Assembly (NCBI GenBank): GCA_024330925.1
Contig: JANDJK010000001.1
Location: 26,645-90,644, forward strand
DNA from: Nitrospira sp.
GTDB lineage: Bacteria > Nitrospirota > Nitrospiria > Nitrospirales > Nitrospiraceae
DNA: 64,000 bases
Reading direction: 5' to 3'
In this document: positions 16,147 to 26,240 of the stretch, one piece after another
Layout: each line of letters starts with the position of its first letter
Numbering within the stretch: the first letter of the stretch is position 1
Translations under genes and position numbers: made by a program
The notes under the pieces: model-generated
What the model was told of the DNA's origin: nothing
Database searches by the model: none
The model's input: only the letters and a program-made list of their open reading frames with translations

Positions 16147-18420
16147 TTATAACTTCCCGAACATCTCGTCAAAGAATTCCCGCGTCCGGCTCATATGGTG
16201 CTTGATGTCAGTATGAAGGTGGCGGGCTCCGGCCTGCCAGTCGTCGGTCATGTAGCCGATGCGACGGGCAAGAAAGACGAATTCATCGGAGTCAGGCGGC
16301 GGAAGCACGAGGTCTCTTGTGTTGCCCCGGACCATGCGGAGGCCATCGATCAACAGGCGAAGAAAAAGATATGCCTTTCGGAGTTCCTCTCCGGTCTGAC
16401 GCGGGAGAAAGCCGCCGTCGACCAATGCGGCCAACGCCTGCAAGGTATTGGGGGTGCGTAGGCGGGGGTCCTTGTGTCCGTGCATAAGCTGCAAGTACTG
16501 GACAGCGTATTCGATCGTTACGATACCGCCATGGCTATGCTTTAAGTGTATCTGTCCCGGTTTGACCAGTTGGGCAATTTGCTGACGGCGCAGCTCCAGT
16601 GCGGCGGTCAGGTCCCAGGGAGCGCCGCTATAGACGTACCGGTCCCGGTGGGTCTCTACTTGCTGGCCTAGGGTAGCGTCGCCAGCCACAAAACGGAGCT
16701 TGATTAAGGCTTGTCGCTCAAAGGGTGCAGCCAATCCGCCAGGACTGTAATAGGAGCAGATTTCATCATATGTGTTGGCAAGCGACCCCTTTTCGCCGTG
16801 GGGCCGAAGACGCACGTCAAGGTGGAAGATGCCTTCGCGTTTGGCCTCGATCCGTTGCAGCAGTTCCTGCGCCAGCCGCTCAAAGTATTCGCTGTTGTCA
16901 AGGGACTGGTTCCCGCGCGTGCGGCCGAGACCTCCATAAACAAACAATACTTCGATGTCCGAGGCATAACCCATTTCGCGCCCGCCAAATTTGCCAGCTC
17001 CAAAAATGGCGAAGGGACACGGAGTCTTATCATCGAGTTGGGGCAACCCATAGAGGCGGTTCAGTTTGGCTTGGCAATCAAACAGCGCACGTTCAACAAT
17101 CACCTCGGCCAATTGACTAATGGCCAATGAGAAGTCGGGCAGGCTGGTTGACGGATCGACAATGTGTTTCATATCGATCCGGAACAGTTCGCGGTCTTTA
17201 AATTGATTTAAGGCAGCCTTCTTAGCCTTGTCCGTCTTTGCTTTGTTCACAGCCGCATTGAGTTCTTTCCGCAATGCCGCGAGTGGCTTGATGAGTGGTT
17301 CATCCCGGTAGTTTTGTAAAAGCGGAAGCAAGTTGTCGTATTGCCGACGAAGAAAATCTTCCCACAGAAAGTCGCTTGCGCCGAGCACACGCGCTAATAG
17401 AGGCAGGCTTTTTTTGTCGCTCACGAATGACAAGGCCTGGCGGGCCCCCTTACCTTGATTTTTGACGATGAGGTCCAGAAATTGGTCAAATGAATCCAGC
17501 GCCTTGGCCGGATTGGGTGCCCAGGTGAGGGCATGGGTAAACTGCTTGATCAAGGTGGCGGTGACGCGAAGTTGCTCCTGCTCGGCGTGGTCCAATAACT
17601 TGTGGCCGTACCGATTGCGGACAAAAAACCGGTCGTGGATTTTGTGCCCCACGTTTTCGACCTGGGCCTTGCTGACATAAATGTTACGCATAGCTAGGGC
17701 GTTGGCAAACGCGTATAGAAAGGCTGGCGTGTCGTCAGATTGAATGTCCATGACTGTATCGGTGGATGATCGGCTGTTGTCAAAGGTGATATGAATGGTG
17801 TGCAGGAGGCCACGGAACGAGCTGCGCCGTTTGCTGAGCCATTCAACCAGTTGACGGTTGACCGCTTGGCGTGTCTCCGCGAATTGGCCGGCGTCGAGCC
17901 GTCTAAGCAGATTGGTGAGTGCAGTAACGAAGCGGTGGCGCTCGTTTGATCCAAATGACACGCCAGGCTCTCGTTGCACGAGGAACACATCGACGATCTT
18001 TTTTCTCGTCAGGCCCGGTCTGGCTTTCTGATGTAGTCGGCCTTCGGCGTCGAATCGACTCCGAGGCGTCGGTGCAACTGGCCGTTCTGCGAATGTATAG
18101 ATCATCCCCTCTTTGATGTTGAGCCCAAAGGCGGACAGCAGGCCGCAGATGACAGCAAATTCGGAGAAGTAATCATAGGCAACGATCGTGACCACAATCT
18201 GGGCGCCATCTCGGTCTTCAATCGTAACTTCGCAAGGATGATCTGGAGTGAGCTGAGCGATCATGCCAATGTGACGGGCGATGGTGGACGGCTCGAAACG
18301 AAAAAAGTAGTCGGGATCCATTCGATCTAGAAAATCCTGCAGGATATCCGAAGGGATGTCTCGACAGAAAGGAAGCAGCATGGCTGAGATCTGTTGGGGG
18401 TCCGAGATGAATGGTGCCAT
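16147..18420 (-). CDS. ACT-ACT-GlnE nucleotidyltransferase-like protein
   Basis: This 757-residue protein has two ACT-like segments (about 75-150 and 206-275) ahead of one GlnE-type unit: nucleotidyltransferase motif GAGKFGGREMGYASDIEVLFVY (474-495), LDVRLRPHGEKGS (534-546) and a GlnD_UR_UTase-like helical end. Normal GlnE is about 950 residues, has two such units and no ACT domains; ACT pairs belong to GlnD. The metal-binding D-x-D is D488-I-E490, a conservative but unusual change. It most likely represents one of the two GlnE activities on glutamine synthetase, with ligand sensing added. It starts 47 bp from the divergent partner gene. Confidence 0.8.
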   Translation of the reverse strand: MAPFISDPQQISAMLLPFCRDIPSDILQDFLDRMDPDYFFRFEPSTIARHIGMIAQLTPDHPCEVTIEDRDGAQIVVTIVAYDYFSEFAVICGLLSAFGLNIKEGMIYTFAERPVAPTPRSRFDAEGRLHQKARPGLTRKKIVDVFLVQREPGVSFGSNERHRFVTALTNLLRRLDAGQFAETRQAVNRQLVEWLSKRRSSFRGLLHTIHITFDNSRSSTDTVMDIQSDDTPAFLYAFANALAMRNIYVSKAQVENVGHKIHDRFFVRNRYGHKLLDHAEQEQLRVTATLIKQFTHALTWAPNPAKALDSFDQFLDLIVKNQGKGARQALSFVSDKKSLPLLARVLGASDFLWEDFLRRQYDNLLPLLQNYRDEPLIKPLAALRKELNAAVNKAKTDKAKKAALNQFKDRELFRIDMKHIVDPSTSLPDFSLAISQLAEVIVERALFDCQAKLNRLYGLPQLDDKTPCPFAIFGAGKFGGREMGYASDIEVLFVYGGLGRTRGNQSLDNSEYFERLAQELLQRIEAKREGIFHLDVRLRPHGEKGSLANTYDEICSYYSPGGLAAPFERQALIKLRFVAGDATLGQQVETHRDRYVYSGAPWDLTAALELRRQQIAQLVKPGQIHLKHSHGGIVTIEYAVQYLQLMHGHKDPRLRTPNTLQALAALVDGGFLPRQTGEELRKAYLFLRLLIDGLRMVRGNTRDLVLPPPDSDEFVFLARRIGYMTDDWQAGARHLHTDIKHHMSRTREFFDEMFGKL

Positions 18421-18428
18421 ACTTGCCA

Positions 18429-18434
18429 GTATAC
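18429..18434 (-). promoter_or_regulatory. -10 box for the minus-strand glnE-like gene
   Basis: On the minus strand TATACT ends seven bases before the ATG at 18420. Transcription would start at or next to that ATG. No Shine-Dalgarno exists between them and no good -35 is seen. Confidence 0.45.
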
Positions 18435-18452
18435 CGGAATGGACTGGAACAG

Positions 18453-18458
18453 TATAAT
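18453..18458 (+). promoter_or_regulatory. -10 box for the plus-strand glnE-like gene
   Basis: A perfect TATAAT lies nine bases before ATG 18468 with no Shine-Dalgarno, so the mRNA would be leaderless or nearly so. A -35 match is weak. With the opposed TATACT at 18429-18434 it forms a compact divergent control region. Confidence 0.45.
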
Positions 18459-18467
18459 GTCCCTATC

Positions 18468-20231
18468 ATGCCCTCATTTTCTCCGAACAAACCCGTCGCT
18501 GTTCGAGCGGACAAGCCTGATCCTCGTTCCATTTTGCTAGCGCCTGCTCGAAGTCTTGATCGGGTACGAGCCATTCTCTCTGCCTATCGTCTGCATGATG
18601 TCGAGCGGGCCGATCGGAATTTGCAATCCATGGCGGGAGAACCGTACCACCGGCGACGGTTAGCGGAACTGTTGCCGAGCTTGTTGACGTATATCGCCAA
18701 AACGGCAGATCCCGATCAGGCGCTGAACCATTGGGAACGACTGTTCAGCAGTATGGGGAAGGGAGTTCTGCTTGAGTATCTGTTAGGGGCTCCGCGTGTG
18801 CTTGAGTTGCTCTGCACGATCTTTGGAAATAGTGATGCACTCGCCGTTACAATCCTACGTGACCCCACACTTGTCTATTGGCTGGGGGAACCAGATGTGT
18901 TAGCCAGGCCGGTTAGCCGGGCCGAAATGGAACGGTCGCTGGATGAGCAGTTGGCCAGATTGACGGTGACCGATCTCAAACTCGATGTGTTGCGTCGCTA
19001 CCGGCGACGAGAATTGTTACGCATTGGAACACGCGATCTGTTGCGATGGGCTGATGTGCTGGAGACGACCGCTGCCCTGTCCGATTTGGCGAGCGTGTTG
19101 ATCCAGGCAGCCTATGAAATCGTTGATGCGGACCTGCGGCGACAGTACGGTGTTCCTATGCATCGGAATCGAATGGGGCGGTGGGTCGAGACAGGCTTTG
19201 CTGTGATTGGCGTGGGCAAGCTTGGTGGTCACGAACTCAACTACAGTTCGGATGTCGATTTGATCTATGTCTATGCTTCGCACAAGGGAGCAACGCGGGC
19301 GCCTCGCCGCGTGTCCGGGATGTCGCCTAGTGCTGTTGGCATTTCCAATGAGGAATATTTTGAGATCCTGTCCCGCGAACTCACGAGGGTGCTGACAGAG
19401 AAGACCAAGGAGGGATCTGTGTTTCGTGTGGACCTTCGGTTGCGGGCTGAGGGAGCGGTGGGGCAATTGGCGCGATCGCTGGAAGACTATGCGGCCTATT
19501 ATCGAACGCGCGGCGCGGTGTGGGAACGGTTGGCTCTGCTTAAGGCGTGGCCGATTGCTGGATCAGTGGATGTGGGGCGGGCATTTTTGCGAATGGTCAA
19601 GCCCTTCATTCTTGGTGGGACCAAGGTGAAACCTGATTGGCAGGAGGCATTGGCCATTATAGCCGAGGTGCGGGGTGTGAAGGACATGATTGATGCCAAG
19701 ATTGCTGATCGCGGCCAGGGGCAACGCAATGTGAAGCTCGGTATTGGGGGGATCCGCGAGATCGAGTTTTTTATACAGACAATCCAGGTGATTGCGGGCA
19801 AATGGCTTCCTGGTCTGTTGGATCGGAACACGCTTCGCTCATTGGACCGCTGCGCCCACTATCGGTTGATTTCACAGCGGCAGCGAGACGACTTAGTCGC
19901 CGCTTATTTGTTTCTTCGGGATGTTGAGCACAAACTGCAGTTGGTGGATGACTTGCAGACTCATACCCTTCCTGAAGAGGAAGAGGCATTGAAGCGGTGC
20001 GCGATTCGAATGGGATACGATGCGGAGGATCCATCCCGGGGCGTCAAACAATTTCACGCCGACCATCAGCACCACCGCACAGTCGTTCGTCGGCTCTTCG
20101 CCGACTTATTCCGAGAGCCACAGACTTCGCCCCTCTTGAAGGCCGTATTACGAATTGCCGAGGCGAAACAGTTAAGAGAAGAGGAAAAAAGGAAGGGAAA
20201 AAAGAAGGCAAAGCTTCCCACGCACAATTGA
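18468..20231 (+). CDS. GlnE-like glutamine synthetase adenylyltransferase half
   Basis: The 587-residue product matches one nucleotidyltransferase-plus-helical unit of GlnE. It has GVGKLGGHELNYSSDVDLIYVY (about 248-270, intact D-x-D), DLRLRAEGAVGQLARSLEDYAAYY, and IGGIREIEFFIQTIQ, which resembles the N-terminal (deadenylylating) half of E. coli GlnE. The partner on the opposite strand resembles the other half. The C-terminus is a Lys-rich tail (EEEKRKGKKKAKLP). I start at ATG 18468 because the track's extra 19 codons overlap the divergent gene. Both halves probably act on GlnA Tyr397. Confidence 0.82.
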   Translation: MPSFSPNKPVAVRADKPDPRSILLAPARSLDRVRAILSAYRLHDVERADRNLQSMAGEPYHRRRLAELLPSLLTYIAKTADPDQALNHWERLFSSMGKGVLLEYLLGAPRVLELLCTIFGNSDALAVTILRDPTLVYWLGEPDVLARPVSRAEMERSLDEQLARLTVTDLKLDVLRRYRRRELLRIGTRDLLRWADVLETTAALSDLASVLIQAAYEIVDADLRRQYGVPMHRNRMGRWVETGFAVIGVGKLGGHELNYSSDVDLIYVYASHKGATRAPRRVSGMSPSAVGISNEEYFEILSRELTRVLTEKTKEGSVFRVDLRLRAEGAVGQLARSLEDYAAYYRTRGAVWERLALLKAWPIAGSVDVGRAFLRMVKPFILGGTKVKPDWQEALAIIAEVRGVKDMIDAKIADRGQGQRNVKLGIGGIREIEFFIQTIQVIAGKWLPGLLDRNTLRSLDRCAHYRLISQRQRDDLVAAYLFLRDVEHKLQLVDDLQTHTLPEEEEALKRCAIRMGYDAEDPSRGVKQFHADHQHHRTVVRRLFADLFREPQTSPLLKAVLRIAEAKQLREEEKRKGKKKAKLPTHN

Positions 20232-20234
20232 TGA

Positions 20235-20289
20235 AGGAGAGGAGCTATCCACCTGGTGGTGGCGACACCAGGCAGACAGCTCTTCTCCT
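20235..20289. terminator. Strong bidirectional stem between glnE-like gene and groL
   Basis: AGGAGAGGAGCT (20235-20246) pairs with AGCTCTTCTCCT (20278-20289) through 12 bp including one G-U. CCTGGTG and CACCAGG (7 bp) stack inside. The plus side is followed by a T-rich run (gcttcttctt). It sits exactly between two convergent genes. Confidence 0.75.
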
Positions 20290-20297
20290 GCTTCTTC

Positions 20298-21971
<1,674 letters not shown>

Positions 21972-22054
21972 TTAACTCTTTGGGGACCTACGGTACCGGA
22001 CAACTTGTTTGCCTGTCCGCATACGCTCGTTCGTCGAGCGAACAAAAAAGTAGC

Positions 22055-22360
22055 CTATGAGGCGTTTGTAAACACGCCCAGAATGTCTTCTTCTTTCAGG
22101 ATGAGACATTCCTCATCGTCGAGCCGGAGCTTGGTTCCGGCATACTTATCAAACAACACGTGATCACCGACTTTTACATTCTCAACCTTTTTGCCAACCG
22201 CTTGAACAATGCCGCGTTGTGGCTTTTCCTTCGCGGTGTCAGGTACGTAGATTCCCCCTGCTGTTCGTTCCATTTCCTCCGTGTACGTGACAAACACTCG
22301 CTCACCCAGGGGCTGGAATCCCTTGGCAACGTCTTTCTTTTCTTTGGTCGATGTGCTCAT
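22055..22360 (-). CDS. groS: Co-chaperonin GroES (Hsp10)
   Basis: The 101-residue cap of the GroEL cavity contains the core [28 protein letters not shown] (mobile loop) and the closing [15 protein letters not shown]. It is a few residues longer than usual because of a polar N-terminal extension ([13 protein letters not shown]). ATG 22360 follows AGAGGAGG by seven bases. It is the first gene of groSL, with a sigma-32-like promoter just upstream. Confidence 0.97.
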   Translation of the reverse strand: MSTSTKEKKDVAKGFQPLGERVFVTYTEEMERTAGGIYVPDTAKEKPQRGIVQAVGKKVENVKVGDHVLFDKYAGTKLRLDDEECLILKEEDILGVFTNAS

Positions 22361-22409
22361 GGCAGAACCTCCTCTTCGTTTAAGTGAGTGGTGATGAAAA
22401 AGCTTACAA

Positions 22410-22443
22410 ATTTATGGGCAATGCGGGAGAGCCGAATTTCGAG
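22410..22443 (-). promoter_or_regulatory. Sigma-32-like heat-shock promoter for groSL
   Basis: On the minus strand CTCGAAA (22437-22443) and GCCCATAAAT (22410-22419) resemble the heat-shock pair CTTGAAA and CCCCAT-T, with a 17-base spacer, slightly longer than usual. It lies 50-80 bp ahead of groS, and the neighbouring gene encodes RpoH. No CIRCE (TTAGCACTC) repeat is present. Confidence 0.5.
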
Positions 22444-22446
22444 TTG

Positions 22447-22472
22447 GGTGCCGAAAGACCATCCTCGGCACC
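22447..22472. promoter_or_regulatory. 8-bp inverted repeat next to the groSL promoter
   Basis: GGTGCCGA (22447-22454) and TCGGCACC (22465-22472) with a 10-base loop lie just upstream of the -35 of the groSL promoter. There is no T-run, so an operator is more likely than a terminator. The sequence is not CIRCE or the HAIR (HspR) repeat. Confidence 0.4.
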
Positions 22473-22581
22473 TCCACACGAATACCTCAAGACGAAATGG
22501 CAGATAACGCGGTGTTTTGCCAAGTCAAGGGGGGAGAGTATGTTTTTCAATTGCTCACGATGTTCACAGGGAGAGTTGGAT

Positions 22582-22613
22582 AGCGGAGGAAGGATGACGG
22601 ATGCTCCTCCGCT
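22582..22613. terminator. 9-bp stem downstream of rpoH
   Basis: AGCGGAGGA (22582-22590) pairs with TCCTCCGCT (22605-22613), about 50-80 bp beyond the rpoH stop. On the rpoH (minus) side no T-run follows, so termination there would be weak. Confidence 0.4.
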
Positions 22614-22660
22614 GTTTCTGCTTTAAGGGGAGCGGAGAACCGCCCATGTGGCAAACCCTG

Positions 22661-23656
22661 TCAAGCTCGTAACCTATCGAAATCCTTAACGTCTTTCTTG
22701 ATATAGTCCCGTAGCCGTTTAATGATGCGGGCCTCCAATTGACGAGTTCGTTCTTTAGTGATGCCATACTTGGCTCCCAACTCGTCGAGGGTTAGTGGAT
22801 GGTCCGATAAGATTCGATTTCTCAGGATATCTTCATCCCGTTCATCCAGAGTGGTGATGAACTCCGCTAGTTTGGTACGGAAGAGTTTGCGCAATTGGTG
22901 ATCGGCCAACAGCTCATCCGTCGGCTCCTGCTGGGCAGGAAGGATGTCAAGAAGGCTGGCGTCCTGGTTTTCGCCGATCGGCTGGTCCAGCGATACTTCC
23001 CAGTTGCCAAGCCGTTGGTCCATTTCGATGACGTCCTGTTCACGGACCTGTAGACGGTCGGCCAGTAGCTTCGTGTCTGGGGCGAAGCCTTCCCGCTCTA
23101 ACTTTGCCTTTTCCTTTTTTAAGTTGTAAAACAGCTTGCGTTGGTCTTGGGTTGTTCCAATCTTGATCAATCGATAGTTGTTCAACAAGTAGCGCAAAAT
23201 ATAGGCACGGGCCCACCAGGCGGCATAGGCGTAAAAGCGAACATTTTTCGTGGGGTCGAATTTCTTGATCGCGTGGAGCAAGCCGACGTTGCCTTCTTGG
23301 ATGAGGTCCATGTGGTCCGCCCCAGTATGCAGGTATTCCGCTGCAATGGCGACCGAGACACGCAAGTTGGCCATAATCAGTTTGACTGCCGCTTCGCGAC
23401 TGCCGTGCAGCTTGTATTCTTCAAACAATCGGAGTTCCTCTTCTTTTGAAAGGTAGGGATAGCGGCGGATCTCCGCCAGATATCGTTGTAACGCTGTGGC
23501 AGGTACACCGCTTGTGGTATCGGAAGGGGGCTCACTTGATTCTGGGGGCGGTAGCAAGTCGGCAGGAAGTGTCTCGGCCTGGAGTTCTTCGTCCGAGGGG
23601 CCTGTCACCTCCGGAACTACGGCATCGCTTTCTTCGGCATGGGCAAAGTCAGTCAT
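22661..23656 (-). CDS. rpoH: RNA polymerase sigma factor RpoH (sigma-32)
   Basis: This is a 331-residue sigma-70 family protein with regions 2 (LIMANLRVSVAIAAEYLHTG...DLIQEGNVGLLHAIKKFDP), 3 and 4 (LTLDELGAKYGITKERTRQLEARIIKRLRDYI). TTQDQRKLFYNLKKEKAKL is an RpoH-box (family QRKLFFNLRK), which separates heat-shock sigma factors from RpoD and RpoS. A polar N-terminal extension of about 45 residues is unusual. ATG 23656 has no clear Shine-Dalgarno and lies 15 bases from a good -10. Adjacent groSL has a sigma-32-like promoter, so it probably transcribes its neighbour. Confidence 0.92.
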   Translation of the reverse strand: MTDFAHAEESDAVVPEVTGPSDEELQAETLPADLLPPPESSEPPSDTTSGVPATALQRYLAEIRRYPYLSKEEELRLFEEYKLHGSREAAVKLIMANLRVSVAIAAEYLHTGADHMDLIQEGNVGLLHAIKKFDPTKNVRFYAYAAWWARAYILRYLLNNYRLIKIGTTQDQRKLFYNLKKEKAKLEREGFAPDTKLLADRLQVREQDVIEMDQRLGNWEVSLDQPIGENQDASLLDILPAQQEPTDELLADHQLRKLFRTKLAEFITTLDERDEDILRNRILSDHPLTLDELGAKYGITKERTRQLEARIIKRLRDYIKKDVKDFDRLRA

Positions 23657-23671
23657 GAGAGAAAGTAACTA

Positions 23672-23699
23672 ACTATAACAGAATCACTGCCAGTGACAA
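23672..23699 (-). promoter_or_regulatory. Sigma-70-type promoter for rpoH
   Basis: On the minus strand TTGTCA (23694-23699) and TATAGT (23672-23677) are separated by 16 bases. The predicted leader is about ten bases long and lacks a Shine-Dalgarno. Confidence 0.65.
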
Positions 23700-23708
23700 T
23701 GGCTAATG

Positions 23709-23752
23709 TTCGGTGGTAGAGTGCCCACGGTAGCTGGGTGGTGCTCACCGAA
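23709..23752 (+). promoter_or_regulatory. Stem-loop in the rpoH-ribBA divergent region
   Basis: TTCGGTG (23709-23715) pairs with CACCGAA (23746-23752), with CCCA/TGGG inside. It could be part of a ribBA leader or a binding site between the divergent genes. It lacks the conserved blocks of an FMN riboswitch. Confidence 0.3.
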
Positions 23753-23801
23753 GCGGGTAGGGGCAGCAAGTAGTACCTTATAGAATTAAAATTTTTATGC
23801 A

Positions 23802-25010
23802 ATGACCTCACCATTCGACAGCATAGAGCGGGCTCTCCAAGACATTAAAGAGGGGAAATTTGTGATCTTGGTCGATGATGAAGACCGAGAAAACGAAGGA
23901 GATTTGGTTATTGCGGCGGAGAAGGTCACACCCCAGGCGATCAATTTTATGGCCAAACATGCGCGGGGGCTTATTTGCCTGGCTTTAACGCCGGAACGAG
24001 TTGAAGAGTTGCAACTGCCTCCTCAGGCGGTTGAGAACACGGCTACCTTTGGTACTGCCTTCACGGTCTCCATTGACGCCCGCAAGGGCATCACCACTGG
24101 TATTTCCGCCGCTGATCGCGCAAAGACGATTCACGTGGCCATCGATCCGAAGACCAAGCCAAGCGATCTGGCTCGTCCTGGCCACATTTTCCCTTTGAAG
24201 GCTCAGCAGGGGGGGGTGTTAAAACGGGCGGGTCAGACAGAAGGAGCTGTCGATTTGGCCCGTTTGGCCGGGCTGTATCCTGCAGGGGTCATCTGCGAGA
24301 TCATGAACGAGGATGGCACCATGGCACGTGTGCCGGAGTTGGCTGTCTTTGCGAGGACCCATGGTCTGACGATGGTGACGGTCAAGTCGCTGATCGAGTA
24401 TCGGATGCGCTATGAAACCTTTGTACGGCGCATGGCTAGCGCGAAGCTTCCGACAGCCTTCGGTGAATTTGAGGCAGTGGCATTCGAAAATCAAATCGAC
24501 GGTGTGACCCATATTGCACTGGTGAAGGGCAAAGTGGACCAAGGCAAGCCCACGCTGGTCCGGGTGCACTCCGGTTGTTTGACCGGTGATGCCCTGGGCT
24601 CGCTGCGCTGTGATTGTCGGGACCAATTGCATGCGGCTCTGCTCATGATTCAGAAGGCTGGTCGAGGGGTCCTGCTGTACTTAAACCAAGAGGGGCGGGG
24701 AATCGGTCTCCTTAATAAGATCAAGGCGTATCGGCTTCAGGATGAGGGGAGTGACACAGTTGAAGCCAATTTGCAGTTGGGATTCAAAGCCGATCTGAGA
24801 GATTACGGTGTGGGAGCACAAATTTTGGCAAACTTGGGCCTCCGTGAAATCAAACTGATCACGAACAACCCCCGCAAAATTGTCGGCATTGAGGGGTATG
24901 GGCTCAAGGTGGTGGAGCGGGTGCCGATTGAGGTGCCTCCGCGTAAAACGAATGTCCGATACCTGCGGACCAAAAAGAAGAAGCTAGGGCATCTTCTGAA
25001 AAAGGTATGA
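23802..25010 (+). CDS. ribBA: Bifunctional DHBP synthase / GTP cyclohydrolase II
   Basis: This 402-residue fusion makes the two riboflavin precursors. Residues about 1-205 are DHBP synthase (ribulose 5-phosphate to 3,4-dihydroxy-2-butanone 4-phosphate), with the acidic loop [11 protein letters not shown]. Residues about 210-400 are GTP cyclohydrolase II, with zinc ligands in [17 protein letters not shown] and the [15 protein letters not shown] motif. Both sites look intact. There is no Shine-Dalgarno before ATG 23802; an AT-rich TAGAAT box lies 15 bases upstream. ribH follows, so riboflavin genes are grouped. No FMN riboswitch was found. Confidence 0.96.
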   Translation: MTSPFDSIERALQDIKEGKFVILVDDEDRENEGDLVIAAEKVTPQAINFMAKHARGLICLALTPERVEELQLPPQAVENTATFGTAFTVSIDARKGITTGISAADRAKTIHVAIDPKTKPSDLARPGHIFPLKAQQGGVLKRAGQTEGAVDLARLAGLYPAGVICEIMNEDGTMARVPELAVFARTHGLTMVTVKSLIEYRMRYETFVRRMASAKLPTAFGEFEAVAFENQIDGVTHIALVKGKVDQGKPTLVRVHSGCLTGDALGSLRCDCRDQLHAALLMIQKAGRGVLLYLNQEGRGIGLLNKIKAYRLQDEGSDTVEANLQLGFKADLRDYGVGAQILANLGLREIKLITNNPRKIVGIEGYGLKVVERVPIEVPPRKTNVRYLRTKKKKLGHLLKKV

Positions 25011-25026
25011 AGGTATGAAGGTATGA
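25003..25026 (+). repeat. Triple tandem octamer at the ribBA stop
   Basis: GGTATGAA occurs three times in tandem at 25003-25026. The ribBA stop is the TGA of the first copy. Each copy also contains ATGAAGGTATGA, a start-Lys-Val-stop unit. Confidence 0.8.
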
Positions 25027-25119
25027 AGGAGATGTGACCGGCGTGGTGAACCCGAGAGCGCGGTCATATGCCGAGGGTGACGTTGGTGTTCAGAGGGCGG
25101 TGAAAGGCGAAAGGCTGCG

Positions 25120-25650
25120 ATGAAGCCGTCAAGGGCCCTGCGTCCTAAAAGCCAGTTTCGATTTGGCATTGTTGTTTCGCAGTTTAATCGATCGGTGACG
25201 AGCCGGTTGCTGGTCTCCTGCCTTGACCGCTTAGCGCGGCAGGGAATCAACCGGTCTGCCATTGAAGTGGTCAAGGTGCCGGGAGCCTTTGAAATTCCGG
25301 TGGTGGCCCGTGCGATGGCGGAGACGGGACGATTTGATGCCATCATTTGTCTGGGAGCCGTGATTCGAGGAGAAACTCCACATTTCGACTACATTTGTGC
25401 GGAAACCAGCAGGGGGATCAGTCAGGTTGCTTTGGAGACTGGTGTGCCGGTGATCTTTGGCGTGCTCATGACCGAGACGGCCTTGCAGGCCGTCGAGCGC
25501 GCGGATCCTTCCAAATTTGATCGGGGCGGGGCGGTGGCCAAAGCCGCCGTTCAGATGGCAAAAGTGATGAGGCGTTTGGGGACGATGACACCGGCCGAGG
25601 ATGGCCAGCCACCTTCTCGTTGGGGGAACCGGCCCTCATCAAGGCATTAA
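25120..25650 (+). CDS. ribH: 6,7-dimethyl-8-ribityllumazine synthase
   Basis: RibH condenses 5-amino-6-ribitylaminouracil with DHBP, the penultimate riboflavin step, in the cytoplasm. The 176-residue product has [10 protein letters not shown], the [11 protein letters not shown] loop and [15 protein letters not shown] with the catalytic histidine. It is about 20 residues longer at the C-terminus than most ([20 protein letters not shown]), a polar tail. nusB begins 32 bp later, the common ribH-nusB pairing. ribE (riboflavin synthase) and ribD are not here. Confidence 0.94.
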   Translation: MKPSRALRPKSQFRFGIVVSQFNRSVTSRLLVSCLDRLARQGINRSAIEVVKVPGAFEIPVVARAMAETGRFDAIICLGAVIRGETPHFDYICAETSRGISQVALETGVPVIFGVLMTETALQAVERADPSKFDRGGAVAKAAVQMAKVMRRLGTMTPAEDGQPPSRWGNRPSSRH

Positions 25651-25682
25651 CGACCCACATCAGAACGTGGAACAGTGGCGGC

Positions 25683-26132
25683 ATGGGATCACGTCGTCGG
25701 GCTCGGGAGTGGGCCTTACAAATTTTATTTCAGTATGACATCCATGGCGAAAGAGGGCCCTGGTTGGAAGAGTTTTGGAAGACCCTCCCTGCTGATCCCG
25801 AGACCAGGGTCTTTACAGAACGGTTGGTAGCCGGGGTGTTGAAGCACAAGGCCGAGCTGGATCGAGTGATTGGCCACTACTCGATCAATTGGAAAGTGAA
25901 TCGGATGCCAATCATCGACCGTAATATCCTCCGGGCCGGCCTCTACGAGTTGTTTTGGATGGATGATGTCCCGGCACGGGTGACGTTGGATGAGGCGATC
26001 GAGTTGGCAAAACGATACGGGGATCACGATGCTGCCAAGTTCATTAATGGTTTGTTGGATAAAGTGTTGGCGAAGGAACCGCGACTGGGCTCAAAACGAG
26101 CCAACGTGTCGGCCGACCAAGACAAGCTCTAA
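25683..26132 (+). CDS. nusB: Transcription antitermination factor NusB
   Basis: NusB binds boxA RNA with S10 and supports rRNA antitermination. The 149-residue helical product has the family start [16 protein letters not shown] and the core [42 protein letters not shown] use ATG 25683, which follows the usual family N-terminus; the track start at 25620 would overlap ribH. It lies between ribH and purB and is probably cotranscribed with them. Confidence 0.94.
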   Translation: MGSRRRAREWALQILFQYDIHGERGPWLEEFWKTLPADPETRVFTERLVAGVLKHKAELDRVIGHYSINWKVNRMPIIDRNILRAGLYELFWMDDVPARVTLDEAIELAKRYGDHDAAKFINGLLDKVLAKEPRLGSKRANVSADQDKL

Positions 26133-26240
26133 ACGACCAGCGGCTGTTACGCTGCGCGACGGTAGTGATGCGAGGCGAAAGGCAGTGGAGGGCAGGCAGC
26201 GGCGGAAGCCATGCCAACGGTGCGTGGTGAGGGATGGCTC

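Noticed and set aside
23700-23801. FMN riboswitch ahead of ribBA
   Set aside because: A stem exists but none of the conserved RFN-element blocks is present.
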